Assembly (NCBI GenBank): GCA_049999725.1
Contig: JBNGIS010020660.1
Coordinates: 1 to 51,522 of the forward strand
Direction: 5' to 3'
Source: Haplomitrium mnioides
Lineage: Eukaryota > Marchantiophyta > Haplomitriopsida > Calobryales
Length of the DNA stretch: 51,522 nt
Positions 24,168-35,477 of the stretch are shown piece after piece. The notes below the pieces were generated by a model that worked only from the letters and a program-made list of their open reading frames with translations, was not told the origin of the DNA and ran no database searches. Each line of letters opens with the position of its first letter. Positions within the stretch are counted from its first letter, which is position 1. Both the position numbers and the translations under genes were made by a program.

Positions 24168-26245
24168 CATTCAATTCTATTATATTCTAGCAATGTCTCT
24201 TCTTGCAATGTCTCTAAACCCTAAAAAATGTATATACTCAATGGGTTGCTTACTCTCTTCTCTTACAAAGAAGTACCTCTCTTAGGAAGAAGTAGAAGGC
24301 ATTCTATTCTCTTCTAACAATGTGTCTTATTGCAATGTCTCTAAATTGGAGACACTAAATATGTACATCTCAATAGGTTACTTACTCTACTCTCTTACAA
24401 AGAAGTGGAAGACATTTTTTATTCTATGGATGGCTTACTCTACTCTCTTACAAATAAGTAGGAAGTTATTTTATTCTATGTTATTCTAACAATATGTCTT
24501 CTTGCAATGTCTCTAAATGCCAAACACTAATAATGTAATACTCAATAGGTTGCTTACTCACCTCTCTTATAAAGAAGTACAAAGCATTTTTTTTTATTCA
24601 AAAAATTTGTCTTATTGCAATGTCTCTTAACTCTAGACCCCTAAAATGAACAAACTCAATAGGTTACTTACTCTCCTCTCTTAGAAAAAAGTAGTACACA
24701 TTCTATTCTATTCCTCTATAATAGTTTTTTATTGCAATGTCTCTAAACTCTAAACATGCACATATTGAATGGGTTACTCACTCTCATCTCTTAAAAAGAA
24801 GTGGAACATATTCTATTCTATTAGTGTGTCTTATTTCAATGTCTCAAAACCCTAAACCCTGAAAATGTACATACCCGATAGGTTACTTTTACTTACTCTA
24901 CCCTCCTACAAAGAAATAGAAGGCATTCTATTCTATTCCAATAACAGTGCATATTGTTTCAATGTCTATCAACCCTATACATGCACATATTGAAGGGGTT
25001 ACTTGCTCTTATCTTTTGCAAAGAAGTAGAAGGTATTCTATTCTAACAGTGTATCTTTTTGCAATGTCTCTAAAACCTTTAAATCTACATACTCAATGAG
25101 TTACTTACTCTACTCTTATACAAAGAAGTAGAAGACACTCTATTATATTCTATCTATTCTATCGATGTCTCTAAACCTCAAAGACTAAAAATGTACAAAC
25201 TAAATAGGTTACTTACTCATATCTTACAAAAAAAGTAGAAGGCATTCTATTTTAACAATGTGTCTTCTTGCAAAGTCTCTAAACCCTAAATATGTACATA
25301 CTTAATGGGTTACCTACTCTCCTCTCTTAAAAAGAAAGTAGAAGGCATTCTATTCTATTCGATATTATTTTATTCCATTGTATTCTAGCCATGTGTTTTA
25401 TTGCAATGTATTCAAAGCCTACAAATGTACATACTCAATTGGTTGCTTGTTTTCTTCTCTTGCAAAAGAATAAAAGGCATTCTATTATATTCCATTATAT
25501 CAGTGTATCTAATTGTAATGTCTCTAAACCCTAACATGCATATATTGAAGGGGTTATTTACTCTCATGGAAGGTATTTTCTTCTAACAATGTGTCTTTTT
25601 GGAATGTTTCAAAAACATACGAAATCTATATACTCAATGAGTTACTTACTCTTCTCTTGTACAAAGAAGTAGAAGGACCTTTATTTTATTCTAACAATGT
25701 GTCTTATTGCAACTTGAAACAATAAAATGTGCATACTTAATAGGTTACTTACTGAATTGTCTAACAAACAAGTAGAAGACATTCTATTCTATTCTAACAA
25801 TGTGACTTCTTGCAACATATGTAAACCCTAACATGTATATACTCAATGGGTTGCCTTCTCTTCTCTATTACAAACAAGTAGAAGGCATTCTATTATATTC
25901 TATTCCATCACAACAATGTGTCTTCTTGCATTGTCTAGAAAGCTTAAACATATACAAACTTAATGGGTTAATTATTATGGTTTCCTACAAAGAATTAGAA
26001 GGCATTCTATTCTATTATATTCTAGCTATGTGTCTTATTGGAGGGTCTCTAAATCTTTAGCCCTAAAAATGTACATACTCAATGGATTACTTACTCTCCT
26101 CTCTTAAAAAGAAAGAGAAGGAATTCTATTCTATTGTATTCTAACAATCTGTCTTATTGCAATGTCTTTAAACCCGAAACACTAAATATGTACATACATA
26201 GTAGGCTACTTACTCACCTCTCTCACAAATAACAAGTGTGAAGGC

Positions 26246-26315
26246 ATTCTATTCTATTCTATTCTATTCTATTCTATTCTATTCTATTCTATTCTATTCT
26301 ATTCTATTCTATTCT
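26246..26315. repeat. (ATTCT)14 microsatellite
   Basis: Fourteen perfect ATTCT units expand the pentanucleotide tract present in every satellite monomer. Confidence 0.97.
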
Positions 26316-28588
26316 AACAATGTGTTTTCTTGCAATGTCTTTCAACCCTTACCCTAAATATGTACATACGCAATGGATTACTTAGTCTACTCTCTCATGA
26401 AGAAGTAGGAAGTTACTTTATTCTATGCTATTCTAACAATGTGTCTTGTTGCAATGTTTCTAAACCCTAAACATTGAACATGTAAATACTCAATGGGTTA
26501 CTTACTCACCTCTCTTACAAAGAAGCAAAAGGAAATCTATACTATTCTATTCAAAACATGTGACTTATTGCAGTGTCTCTATACCCTAAACCTTGAAAAT
26601 GTACATACTCAGTGGGTTGCTTACCCTCATCTATATTCTATTCTATTCCATTATAATAGTGTGTCTTCTTGCAATGTCTCTAAACCCTAAACATGCACAT
26701 ATTTAAGAGGTTGCTTACTCTCATCTCTTAGTAAGAAGTAGAACTTATTCTATTCTAACAATGTGTCTTATTGCAATGTCTCCAAACCCTAAACCCTAAA
26801 AATGTACATACTCAATAGGTTACTCTACTCTCTTAGAAAGAAATAAAAGGCATTCTATTTTATTCCATTATATCAACCTGTTTTCTTGCAATGTCTCTTT
26901 AACCCTAAACATGCACACATTGAAGGGGTTACTTACTCTCATCTCTTACAAAAAAAAGTAGAAGGTATTCTAATTTAACAATGTGTGTTTTTGCAATGTC
27001 TCTAAAATCTTAAATCTAAATACTCAATGGGGTACTTACTCAACTCTCTTACAAAGAAGTAAGTAACACTCTACTTTGTTCTATCAATGTGTCTTATTGA
27101 AATATCTCTAAATCTCAAACACTAAAAATGTACATAGTAAATAGGTTTCTTACTCTCTTCTTTCTTACAAAGAAGTAGAAAGCATTATATTCTATTTTAT
27201 TCTAACAACGTGTCTTCTTGCAATGTCTCTAAACCCTAAACCATAAACATGTACATACTTAATGGGTTACTTAGTCTCCTCTCTTACAAAGAAGTAGAAG
27301 ACATTTTATTCTATTCGATTCTATTCTATTGTATTCTAGAAATGTGTCTTTTTGAAATGTCTCTAAACCCTTTAAATGAAGATACTAAGTGGGTTGCTTA
27401 CTTTCCTCTCTTTCAAAGAAATAGAAGGCATTCTAATCTATTCCATTTTAGCAATATGTGTAATTGCAATGTCTTTAAACCTCAAACATGCATTTATTCA
27501 AGTGGTTGCTGATTGTCATGTCTTACAAAGAAGTGGAGGGTATTCCATTCTAACAATGTGTGGTTTTGGAATGTCTCTAAAACCTCAAAATCTACATACT
27601 CAATAGGTATATTACTCTCTTCTATTACAAATAACTAGAAGGCACTCTATTTTATTCTAATAGTATGTCTTATTGCAATATCTCTAAATTGGACACATTT
27701 TTAGTCTTATTGCAATATCTCTAAACTTGACACACTAAAAATGTGCATACTTAATAGGTTGCTTACTCTCCTAATTTCAAAGAAGTAGAAAGCATGATGT
27801 TCTATTTTAGCAATGTGTCTTCTTGCAATTTCTCCAAATTCTTATTCAAGAGCATGTACACACTAAATGGGTTGCTTACTCTTCTCTCTACAAAGAAGTA
27901 GAAAACACTCTATTCAATTCTATTCTAACAATGTGTCTTATTGCAATGTCTATAGCCCTTAAGCCTTCCAAATGTACAAACTCAATAGGTTTCTTAAACT
28001 CCTCTCTTACAAAGAAATAAAAGGCATTCTATTTTATTACGTTATAGCATTTTGTCTTCTTGCAATGTCTTTAAACTCTAAACATGCATATATTGAAGGG
28101 GTTACTAACTCTCATCTCTCACAAAGAAGTAGAAGATATTCTATTCTAACAATGTGTATTCTCACAATGTCTCTAAAACATGAAAATCAAGATACTCAAT
28201 CGGTTGCTTACTATTCTCCCTTGCAAAGAAGAAGAAGGCATTTAATTCTACTATATTGTAACAATGTGTTTTCTTGCAATGTCTCTAGCCCCTCAAAATG
28301 TACATACTCAATGGGTTTTTTTTCTTACTCAGCTCTCTTACAAAGAAGTAGAAGCCATTCTATTCTATTCTAACAATATGTCTTATTGCAATAATGCTAA
28401 ACCGTAAACACTAAATATATGCATACATAAAAGGTTTATTACTCTCCTCTCTTACAAAGAATTGGAAGGCATTCTATTCTATTCTTACAATGTGTCTTCT
28501 TGAAATATCTCTAAACCCTAGGCATGTACATACTCATTGGGTTACTTCTTCGATTATATTCTAACAATATGTCTTCTTGAAATCTCTC

Positions 28589-28611
28589 TAAACCCTAAAC
28601 CCTAAACCCTA
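28589..28611. repeat. Telomere-like CCCTAAA run
   Basis: Three consecutive CCCTAAA-type repeats sit where most monomers have one or two. This is the plant telomere repeat sequence, here interstitial. Confidence 0.85.
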
Positions 28612-29313
28612 GGCATGTACATACTCAATATGCTACTTACTCTCTACTCTCTCACAAAGAACTAACAATGTGATTTATTGCAATGTTTCTAAACACTAAG
28701 CATGAACATACTCAATGAGTTATTTACTATAGTCTCTTACAAAAAAGTAGAAGGCATTATATTCTATTACATTATAACAATGTGTCTTCTCTCAATGACT
28801 CTAAACCAAAAACACTAAATAGCTACAAACTTAATAGGTTACTTACTCACCTCTCTTACAAAGAATTTTAAGGCATTCTATTCTACTCTATTCTATTCTA
28901 ACAATGTATCTCCTTGCAATGTCTCTAAACCCTAAACCTTAAGCACATACATTCTCAATGGGTTACCTCCTCTATTTTCAAACAAAAAAGAAGAAGTCAT
29001 TCTATTCATTCTATTCTAACAATGTATCTTCTTGCAATGTCTCTAAGCTTTAAATACTAAACATGTCAATACTCAATGGGATACTTACTCACCTATCTTC
29101 CAAAAAAGTAGAAGACATTCTATTCTATTCTAACAATGTGTCTGATTGCAATGTCTCTAAACGCTAAACTCTAAAAATATACATACTCAATAGGTTACTT
29201 ACTCTCCTCTCTTACAAAGAAATAGAAGGTATTCTATTCCATTTTATTCTTACATACTAAATGGGTAACTTACTCTCCTCTCTTACAAAGAAGTTGAAGG
29301 CATTCTATTCTAT

Positions 29314-29387
29314 GCTCTCTTCAAATCAATTTTTAGATTCTCAAGTTTGGGCTCTCTTCAAATCAATTTTTAGATTCTCAAGTTTGG
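29314..29387 (+). repeat. Perfect 37-bp tandem duplication
   Basis: Two identical 37-bp copies (29314-29350 and 29351-29387) sit at the downstream edge of the satellite. The sequence is unrelated to the monomer. Identity suggests a recent event. Confidence 0.95.
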
Positions 29388-30819
29388 GCAGTAGCATAGG
29401 AGTTTAACAAACTCCAATGAAACCATCACTTTTGATTTCTTTTCTTTCTTCCTTGACAATAGTACATGTGGCGGATATTTGCTTACATCAAATGGCTTTG
29501 TGCTTTCTTCTATGACACTCATTTTGTTTGGCAACACATGAAGAGCTCCCAAAGAAATTGGCATATTCATTGTAAATTATAGCTACATTCCAAAACTGAT
29601 TTCTAAAATATGAATAGACTTCTACATTAGAAAATGTGAGTTATTCCTTCTACTTTAGAAAGCATGTTCACCTCAAGAATCATTAATCATTCAAGAAAGC
29701 TAGAGATCTCTTTGTACTACTAGCTACAATTGGGTGCACTATTGTGTCATCTATAAACACTACTAGATGAGGCCTCACAGCCTCATCAGTTTGCTCTTTC
29801 CTCTCCATTGTCTGCACAATGAATGTAGTAACTAATGACATCAAGTCGAGAAGACCATTTTCCAATTTTTCAAATCTACCATCCTTGATGAAGCAAGTTT
29901 CCCTAGAATCTGGTGTCTATACATCCAAATCAGAAACAAAGTAAAAGAAGGCTTCAAATTATTCAAAAACATCATTAACTTGAGAAGGCTTCAAATTATT
30001 CAAATCTTTTGGTCTCATCAGCTTTTGACAACATGTCAAGATCAATCATTGTACTGAGTTCTTGCATCTTTCTAAAAGTAATGAGAAAACTCAAACCAAA
30101 ATGATGTCTAGAACTAGACAAAGATCCAAACTTATCTCAAAATATGTCATATCTCAAGCATCACCTTGTGACATCATTCATTTACTTTAGTTTGATTTTT
30201 TGATTCAAAAGCACATATCCAAGAGAATAATTATCAGAGTGTTTGTTGAAAGGTTTGTGATTGAGATCTTTTATACCCTAAACATAACATTTGAAGCACT
30301 TCACTAGAGACTACTTAGATGCACAAAAAACACTTAATTAATTGGAAAATATAGTTTTAAAGATGTTGAGAGTTAAACTAACCACCAAAACAAATAAATG
30401 GGAGTTTCATAATCTAGTAGGAAAAAACTTACGCATATTGCAACCACACAACATAATGTGGGTTAAGACACAAGGTTTTAGACTATTAAGCCTCATGATG
30501 TGTAGTAGTGACAAGCTGCAACAACAGTCTTTGCACTGAGTTTTTTTCGTTTTTAAGAAATAATTAAATAATAAGACAATGAAAAAACATGGAGAATATG
30601 ACATACAACTGATTTTATCCCAACTTTAATGCCATGTTGATGCTCTCTAGCTCCCAATGATGAACTAACATACACTTTTGCAAGAAAACTTTGAGTAACA
30701 AAATTACCTCTAACCTCATAAATACTTGGGTTTGACTCATGTTCACACATGGAAAACCACACATAAATCCAGTCAAAGAATTACCTTGCAAATATTATCA
30801 ATAGTCTAAGTAGGTAAGT
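29388..30819. other. AT-rich DNA, no gene recognised
   Basis: Only short minus-strand frames (29370-29570, 29683-29865, 30553-30762) are present and I recognise none. They may be decayed exons of the family-X repeat that continues to 31800 on the same strand. Confidence 0.45.
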
Positions 30820-31800
30820 ACATTCAACCACAAAGATTGGATACTTCAAAAGGATTAAATCATAGAATTGAAAAGCACTAATATGTTTCTTTGTTTCTGT
30901 CAAAACCTCTCTTCTACCAAACACTAATTTGTTCTGAACTTATGGTCTTTTTAATTGAACTTTTGTACTCTTATTGACTATTGTTGATTTTGTGAAATGA
31001 TTTACTAACTTTGCCCACTTTGCTAGATCCAAATGCACTAGTTCAAGCTTGCCTCAATCACACTTGCAGACCTGTTGCCAAATTTGCGCATCTTGTGGCA
31101 TTCTTGTTTGAGGGTATTATAACAATGACTAGCAATTTTTTTTTCATGCAAAATTTTCCACCTACATGCTCCCAATCATTGCCATCATAGCTCGTACTAT
31201 GGGCAACAAAAAGGGTTCTTGTTTGCTCTATGCTAGCTTTGATATGTGAGAACATCTTAACGTATTGGATTTAAGTTCTTCCAACCAATATTGCTTGTTG
31301 GGATCAACATTACTAACATCATTATCAAAAATCTGCAAGGAGCAAAGACAAGAGCAAGCTCAACATCAAACCAATTATGAAAAGACTCTTAAAACAAAAA
31401 CGAATGAGAGGCAATTGATAGCAAATACACTTTGCTATAAGGCCTTGAGATGGATGTTCTTTAGAGGTGGCACTCAATACCTTCTTGGTTTTTCAGTGTT
31501 GTCTGCATTTCCCAAATAGGTCTACACTAACAACCTCTACATGGTAGCATAGAAATTATTCATATTCAATATTGTGTTTAGTTACTCAAGTAAGCACAAA
31601 CTAACAATTTGTCTATCCAATCAACAATAATACCAATATTTACAAAGCTTGGAATGGCTTGCCACAAATTGACTTTCCTTGTAGTCACACAAATACCTCT
31701 ACTTCATAGAGTGCCAAATGACCAAGTTGCAATAAAAATAATAATCATAAATGAGCAAGAAATATGTAAAGAAGTATAAAATGTGGCATTTATTTGTTTT
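30820..31800 (-). repeat. Interspersed repeat family X, copy 2
   Basis: Reverse-complement counterpart of 2940-3960. The best open fragment is on the minus strand at 31058-31255, with SHIKASIEQTRTLF, SYDGNDWEHVGGKF and NATRCANLATGLQ. Only part of this is legible in copy 1. Family unknown. Conservation of amino-acid-like segments in two diverged copies suggests it once coded for protein. Confidence 0.55.
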
Positions 31801-34454
31801 ATTTTTGTAAATAGATCAAAGAAAAAGCATCGACATGGTACTCACATTCAAATGGTGTGCCATTTGTTAGGTCTTTATGAAATTGAACTAATCGAGTTGT
31901 ACATAAGGAGAGCAACATAGCAGATTGCACTTGCCTTTCTGCTTGCAATTGCTTCAAAGAACAAATACACTTATTACTAAGAAAGAGATAATAAACACAT
32001 CCACAACATTTCAATAGTATAGCTCAAATTTCAGCCTTGCATTTACTTGTGCTCTTTCTTCTAGCTCAGAGCCATAACTATAACCATCAAAGAAGCTATA
32101 GTTAGAAAAGACTTGTCATGAGTGCACCCTGCCATATTCTTATGCAGAAGTTTTGACATTCTCAAGTTTCTTCTCAATGGCATAGTCTCACTAGGATTTA
32201 CAATTGAGCCTTCATTTGTAATTTTATGAAGTGGTTCTCCTATGAAGTTTCTGCAAAATTAAAGCTCATCAAGTTGAACAATAAATAAAATTATAGTAAA
32301 AAAAATGACAATTTAAAGCTTATTTTGTAGTGAAACAACTTGCATTATAGAATGCAATATCCTCACTTGCAAGTTGATTGATGCCCAAGTATGGTTTTCC
32401 ATCATCCTCATATTTTGTGCTATGTTTTCATTCCTTAGTTGCTCATATGCACTAAATGTCACATAGTCATCTTCCTCTAAAGAATCTCTTGGCTTCATTC
32501 ACAAACTACAATCACACACTTTCCTTTGTATCAATCTTGTAGATAATCCAATCATACATTTTTCAACTTTTATGCCTACCTTTTAGTTTTCTTTGAAGTG
32601 ACACCATATGGACGGCCATCGTTTATTGTAGATTGGATATTAGCCCTACAAGATTTTGCTAGATCTAGATGAAACGTCACATTTTTCCCATTTTTCTTGT
32701 CAAAATCAACTTCCATATAGTTACTCAAACTCTTGTAGTCCTAGATTCTTTGTGAAGCATTGTTCTCTGAGAAATTCATGCCTCATTAAAATAAAAATGC
32801 TTGTTTTGAAAGCACACAATCCGCTTCTTGGAGGAACTAAATTCCTTCAAGAAATTGACTTGCCACAAACAAGACTTTGAATACTTTATTTTAGCTAAAA
32901 GACTTTGCTAACCAAGATGGATAGGCCTTCCTATCCTTAAAAAAACAAAACTACTCTATTTGCACTACTCTAATCCCAAAAGATAGTACAATGATGTTAT
33001 TTGACACACCAACATACTATAATAGTTCTAGGAGTATAGCAATCGATGTATTCACCCTTTTTCTTTATGAAGATCGAACACATCCTAGAGTCCAAAGTGT
33101 TGAATCTATATGAGTAACAATCACTCAATTCTTGCAATGATGGAGAAATTTTCCAATGGTCTCCATAGGTCTTGCATGCTTTGAACCACAAAAACTTCAA
33201 ACTAGAAGGTAGATAGTATGCAAGCAACAATTCTCGCTTACATTCATCTTGAAAGTCGTAAGACCTTTTCAGAAAGGCAACACCTCTGCGGAATTAGCAA
33301 GGAACATGATAAACCATCTACTATTAAAAGGATTCGTCATCCACTTCTTTCAAAAGTCAACTATTCTTTTGGTAATAACATCAACAAGATCATTATAGTT
33401 ATGTATGGCAACAAACAAAAAGCAATACAAATCTATTTGTCACAAGCATTCAAATACATGGCAAGGAAATAATACCACATAGATGTACCATGGTGCTACT
33501 CTCTCTTCATTTTTTGAGAGATACTGATGCATAGCTAAATTTCAGCCCACTCCAACATAATTGTTTTCCCAAATTCTTCCAAAACAATACTAAAAACACA
33601 AGAGTCCTCCTCCAACTACCATGTTCTTTTCCTTACAACCTTTGCATCAATCATGTACTCTAAAATGAATCCCAATGACTCTTTTAATGGTCATCTTTTA
33701 GCTACTAAAGCCTATAGATGTGTATTTTCTTGTATATATCCCTTCAACACCTTCAAATTACTCCTTATGAGATACAAGAAGCTTGGTGGAAAATGAACTT
33801 CTAATACCCAAAGAGAAATGCAACATCCATCATCATTTTGTCAAATGTTGAAGGGTCCTAGACCATTGCAAAAATTTCTCACCTTACATTTCTTATTATG
33901 GCTATAGCCAACCAACCACTAAGACAAAGTGCTCACATTGTTGTTTAAAGAAGAACATGTTACAAGAGCTTGTAGTAATCATGAGATTTCAACCAAAACG
34001 ATTTTAAAACTCCAAAACACACTTTGCCAAAGAACTAGAAAAACAAGTTGGAGCTTTCACTATCTCTAAAACCCTTAAGAACCTCCTCTTCTTTGTCAAA
34101 ATACACACTTCTCTTCTAGCACAAATTCATGTACACGAGAGGATATATATACTCCTAGTGATAGGAAGTGGTGCAATTTACATAAGGAGAGGAGTGCTCT
34201 CACACGATTCCATTCTGTCTCATGTATAATACTAAACCTAACTAAACTGTGGGGTTTGCTAGCTCAACCTAGCAGCTTATCAGAGCTCGATAATTTAATA
34301 CTCCCTCTCAAGCCCAACATGTTCACACCAAGTTGCCTTCTGATTTCTGCAACGTTTGCCAATTTAGTATTACTGATGTTGTCGCAATGAACCTTCCCTA
34401 GTTCCTCCACTCTGACATTCAAATCCTCCAACAACTTCAATAACTACATATTAC
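31801..34454. other. AT-rich DNA with scattered short frames
   Basis: Apart from the fragment at 32313-32498, I recognise nothing. The stretch may continue the 5' part of family X on the minus strand. A CT-rich and poly-T stretch precedes the LINE-like insertion at its right end. Confidence 0.45.
32313..32498 (-). pseudogene. Fragment resembling a plant nuclear protein motif
   Basis: A 61-codon minus-strand frame with Asp/Glu residues followed by YEQLRNENIAQNMRMM. The pattern Y-E-x-x-R-x-x-x-I-x-x-N-x-x-x-M resembles a short motif seen upstream of DNA-binding regions in some uncharacterised plant proteins. That recollection is weak. There is no clear start context, and no intact downstream domain. 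It could be an exon of a captured host gene or of family X. Confidence 0.25.
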
Positions 34455-34657
34455 ATTGTTGGAGCTCTTTTTTTTTTTTTTTTTTGACCGAAAGTAAACA
34501 ACTTTATTACTTTCAAGCATCAAAGGTACAACCGGGGCCAGCAGTCAGGCCGAGTGGCAAAAACAGCAACCCATCAATCCCTTTCAGGATCCAGCCTAGT
34601 AAACCACAGCAGACCAATACCCTCAATCTAGATTACTACTAACATCCAGATTGTTGG

Positions 34658-34663
<6 letters not shown>
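34455..34663 (-). mobile_element. 5'-truncated LINE-like insertion with 14-bp TSD
   Basis: The insert 34469-34649 starts with a poly-T tract of about 17 bases (poly-A on the minus strand). Read on the minus strand it ends with AATAAAGTTGTTTACTTTC before the poly-A, a typical LINE 3' end with a polyadenylation signal. A 14-bp direct repeat ATTGTTGGAGCTCT flanks it at 34455-34468 and 34650-34663. Length (181 bp), tail and duplication all fit target-primed reverse transcription. A SINE is possible, but I see no tRNA-type promoter boxes. Confidence 0.85.
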
Positions 34664-34690
<27 letters not shown>

Positions 34691-34810
34691 NNNNNNNNNN
34701 NNNNNNNNNNNNNNNNNNNNNNNNNNNNNNNNNNNNNNNNNNNNNNNNNNNNNNNNNNNNNNNNNNNNNNNNNNNNNNNNNNNNNNNNNNCTCTCTCTCT
34801 CTCTCTCTCT
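34661..34810. repeat. (CT)n microsatellite with assembly gap
   Basis: CT units flank 100 N bases (34691-34790). Any protein read through this run is an artefact. Confidence 0.95.
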
Positions 34811-35014
34811 GTGTAGTTGCCTCCATCTGATCCAGAGCCTCTTAAGAATGATCAACAATGAGCCCCTCCAAGAGCTATACCCTCTAAGAGGTCGAATTCT
34901 TCTTAGATCTCCACTCTTGGTGTAGAAAGTCATCCAATGGTTGAAAACAAGATATTCTCCAACTAGTTACTACACTAGAAAAATTTTAGAGGTTATATAG
35001 CAATGACAGAAGTG

Positions 35015-35477
35015 TCTAGTCAAGATGGTTCCAATGAGAACTTCCGTACGCAATTTGGTTTCTTATAGCTTTGTTGTAAAAGAACTCAAAAATCAACTTC
35101 CAAATAAGTAAAAAATTCAAGAAAACTCTAATAGAGTTATACAATTGAAGACCAATAAGCAAAGAAAAGCCAAGAGTGCTAGCCAAAGCTAGGCAACTAA
35201 ACAGCCAAATAGAATTAAGAGGAACTCCCAAATGAGATGTGGGGCTATGAAGCCCTTCTATTTATGCAAGAGAAGAGGGTGTCATGTCTCTTTCTTCACA
35301 TACAAGTCACTACCATTTCAACCTTAAATTGATCACTTATAGGTAACTTCTAAACTCAACCATAAAATTGTAAAATGACTTGGAAGGCAAGTAATCTAAT
35401 TTCAACCCTAAAAGTGACGCTCTACCACTTCTTTCGTTCCTCTCTATTTTCTTATTTCTTATGCTTGTACTATTACA
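35015..35477 (-). repeat. 3' LTR of gypsy copy G4
   Basis: It begins (minus strand) with TGTAATAGTACAAGC at about 35477, just after the chromodomain, and matches 20038-20478. The outer end near 35015 is approximate, since there is no second LTR to compare. Confidence 0.6.

Larger units (their letters stand above)
20479..29313 (+). repeat. Satellite array, monomer about 110-135 bp
   Basis: Roughly seventy head-to-tail degenerate monomers. In order, each contains AATGTGTCTTCTTGCAATG, TCTCTAAACCCTAAACATG, TACATACTCAATGGGTTAC, TTACTCTCCTCTCTTACAAA, GAAGTAGAAGGC and a run of ATTCT units. Length varies mainly with the ATTCT run and with small deletions. The open frames across it have repetitive composition and are not genes. 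The CCCTAAA core in each monomer is identical to one or more plant telomere repeats. Divergence between monomers is high, which suggests an old, poorly homogenised array. Confidence 0.93.

Noticed and set aside
24040-24285. Glu-rich protein
   Set aside because: It is a read-through of a GAA microsatellite containing N bases.
20479-29313. CRISPR-like or coding repeats
   Set aside because: Repeats are head-to-tail monomers of variable length without unique spacers, in a plant context. The open frames across them (for example 27972-28373) change frame with the repeat and have no domain.
34623-34933. Arg/Glu repeat protein on the minus strand
   Set aside because: It reads through a CT microsatellite and 100 N bases.
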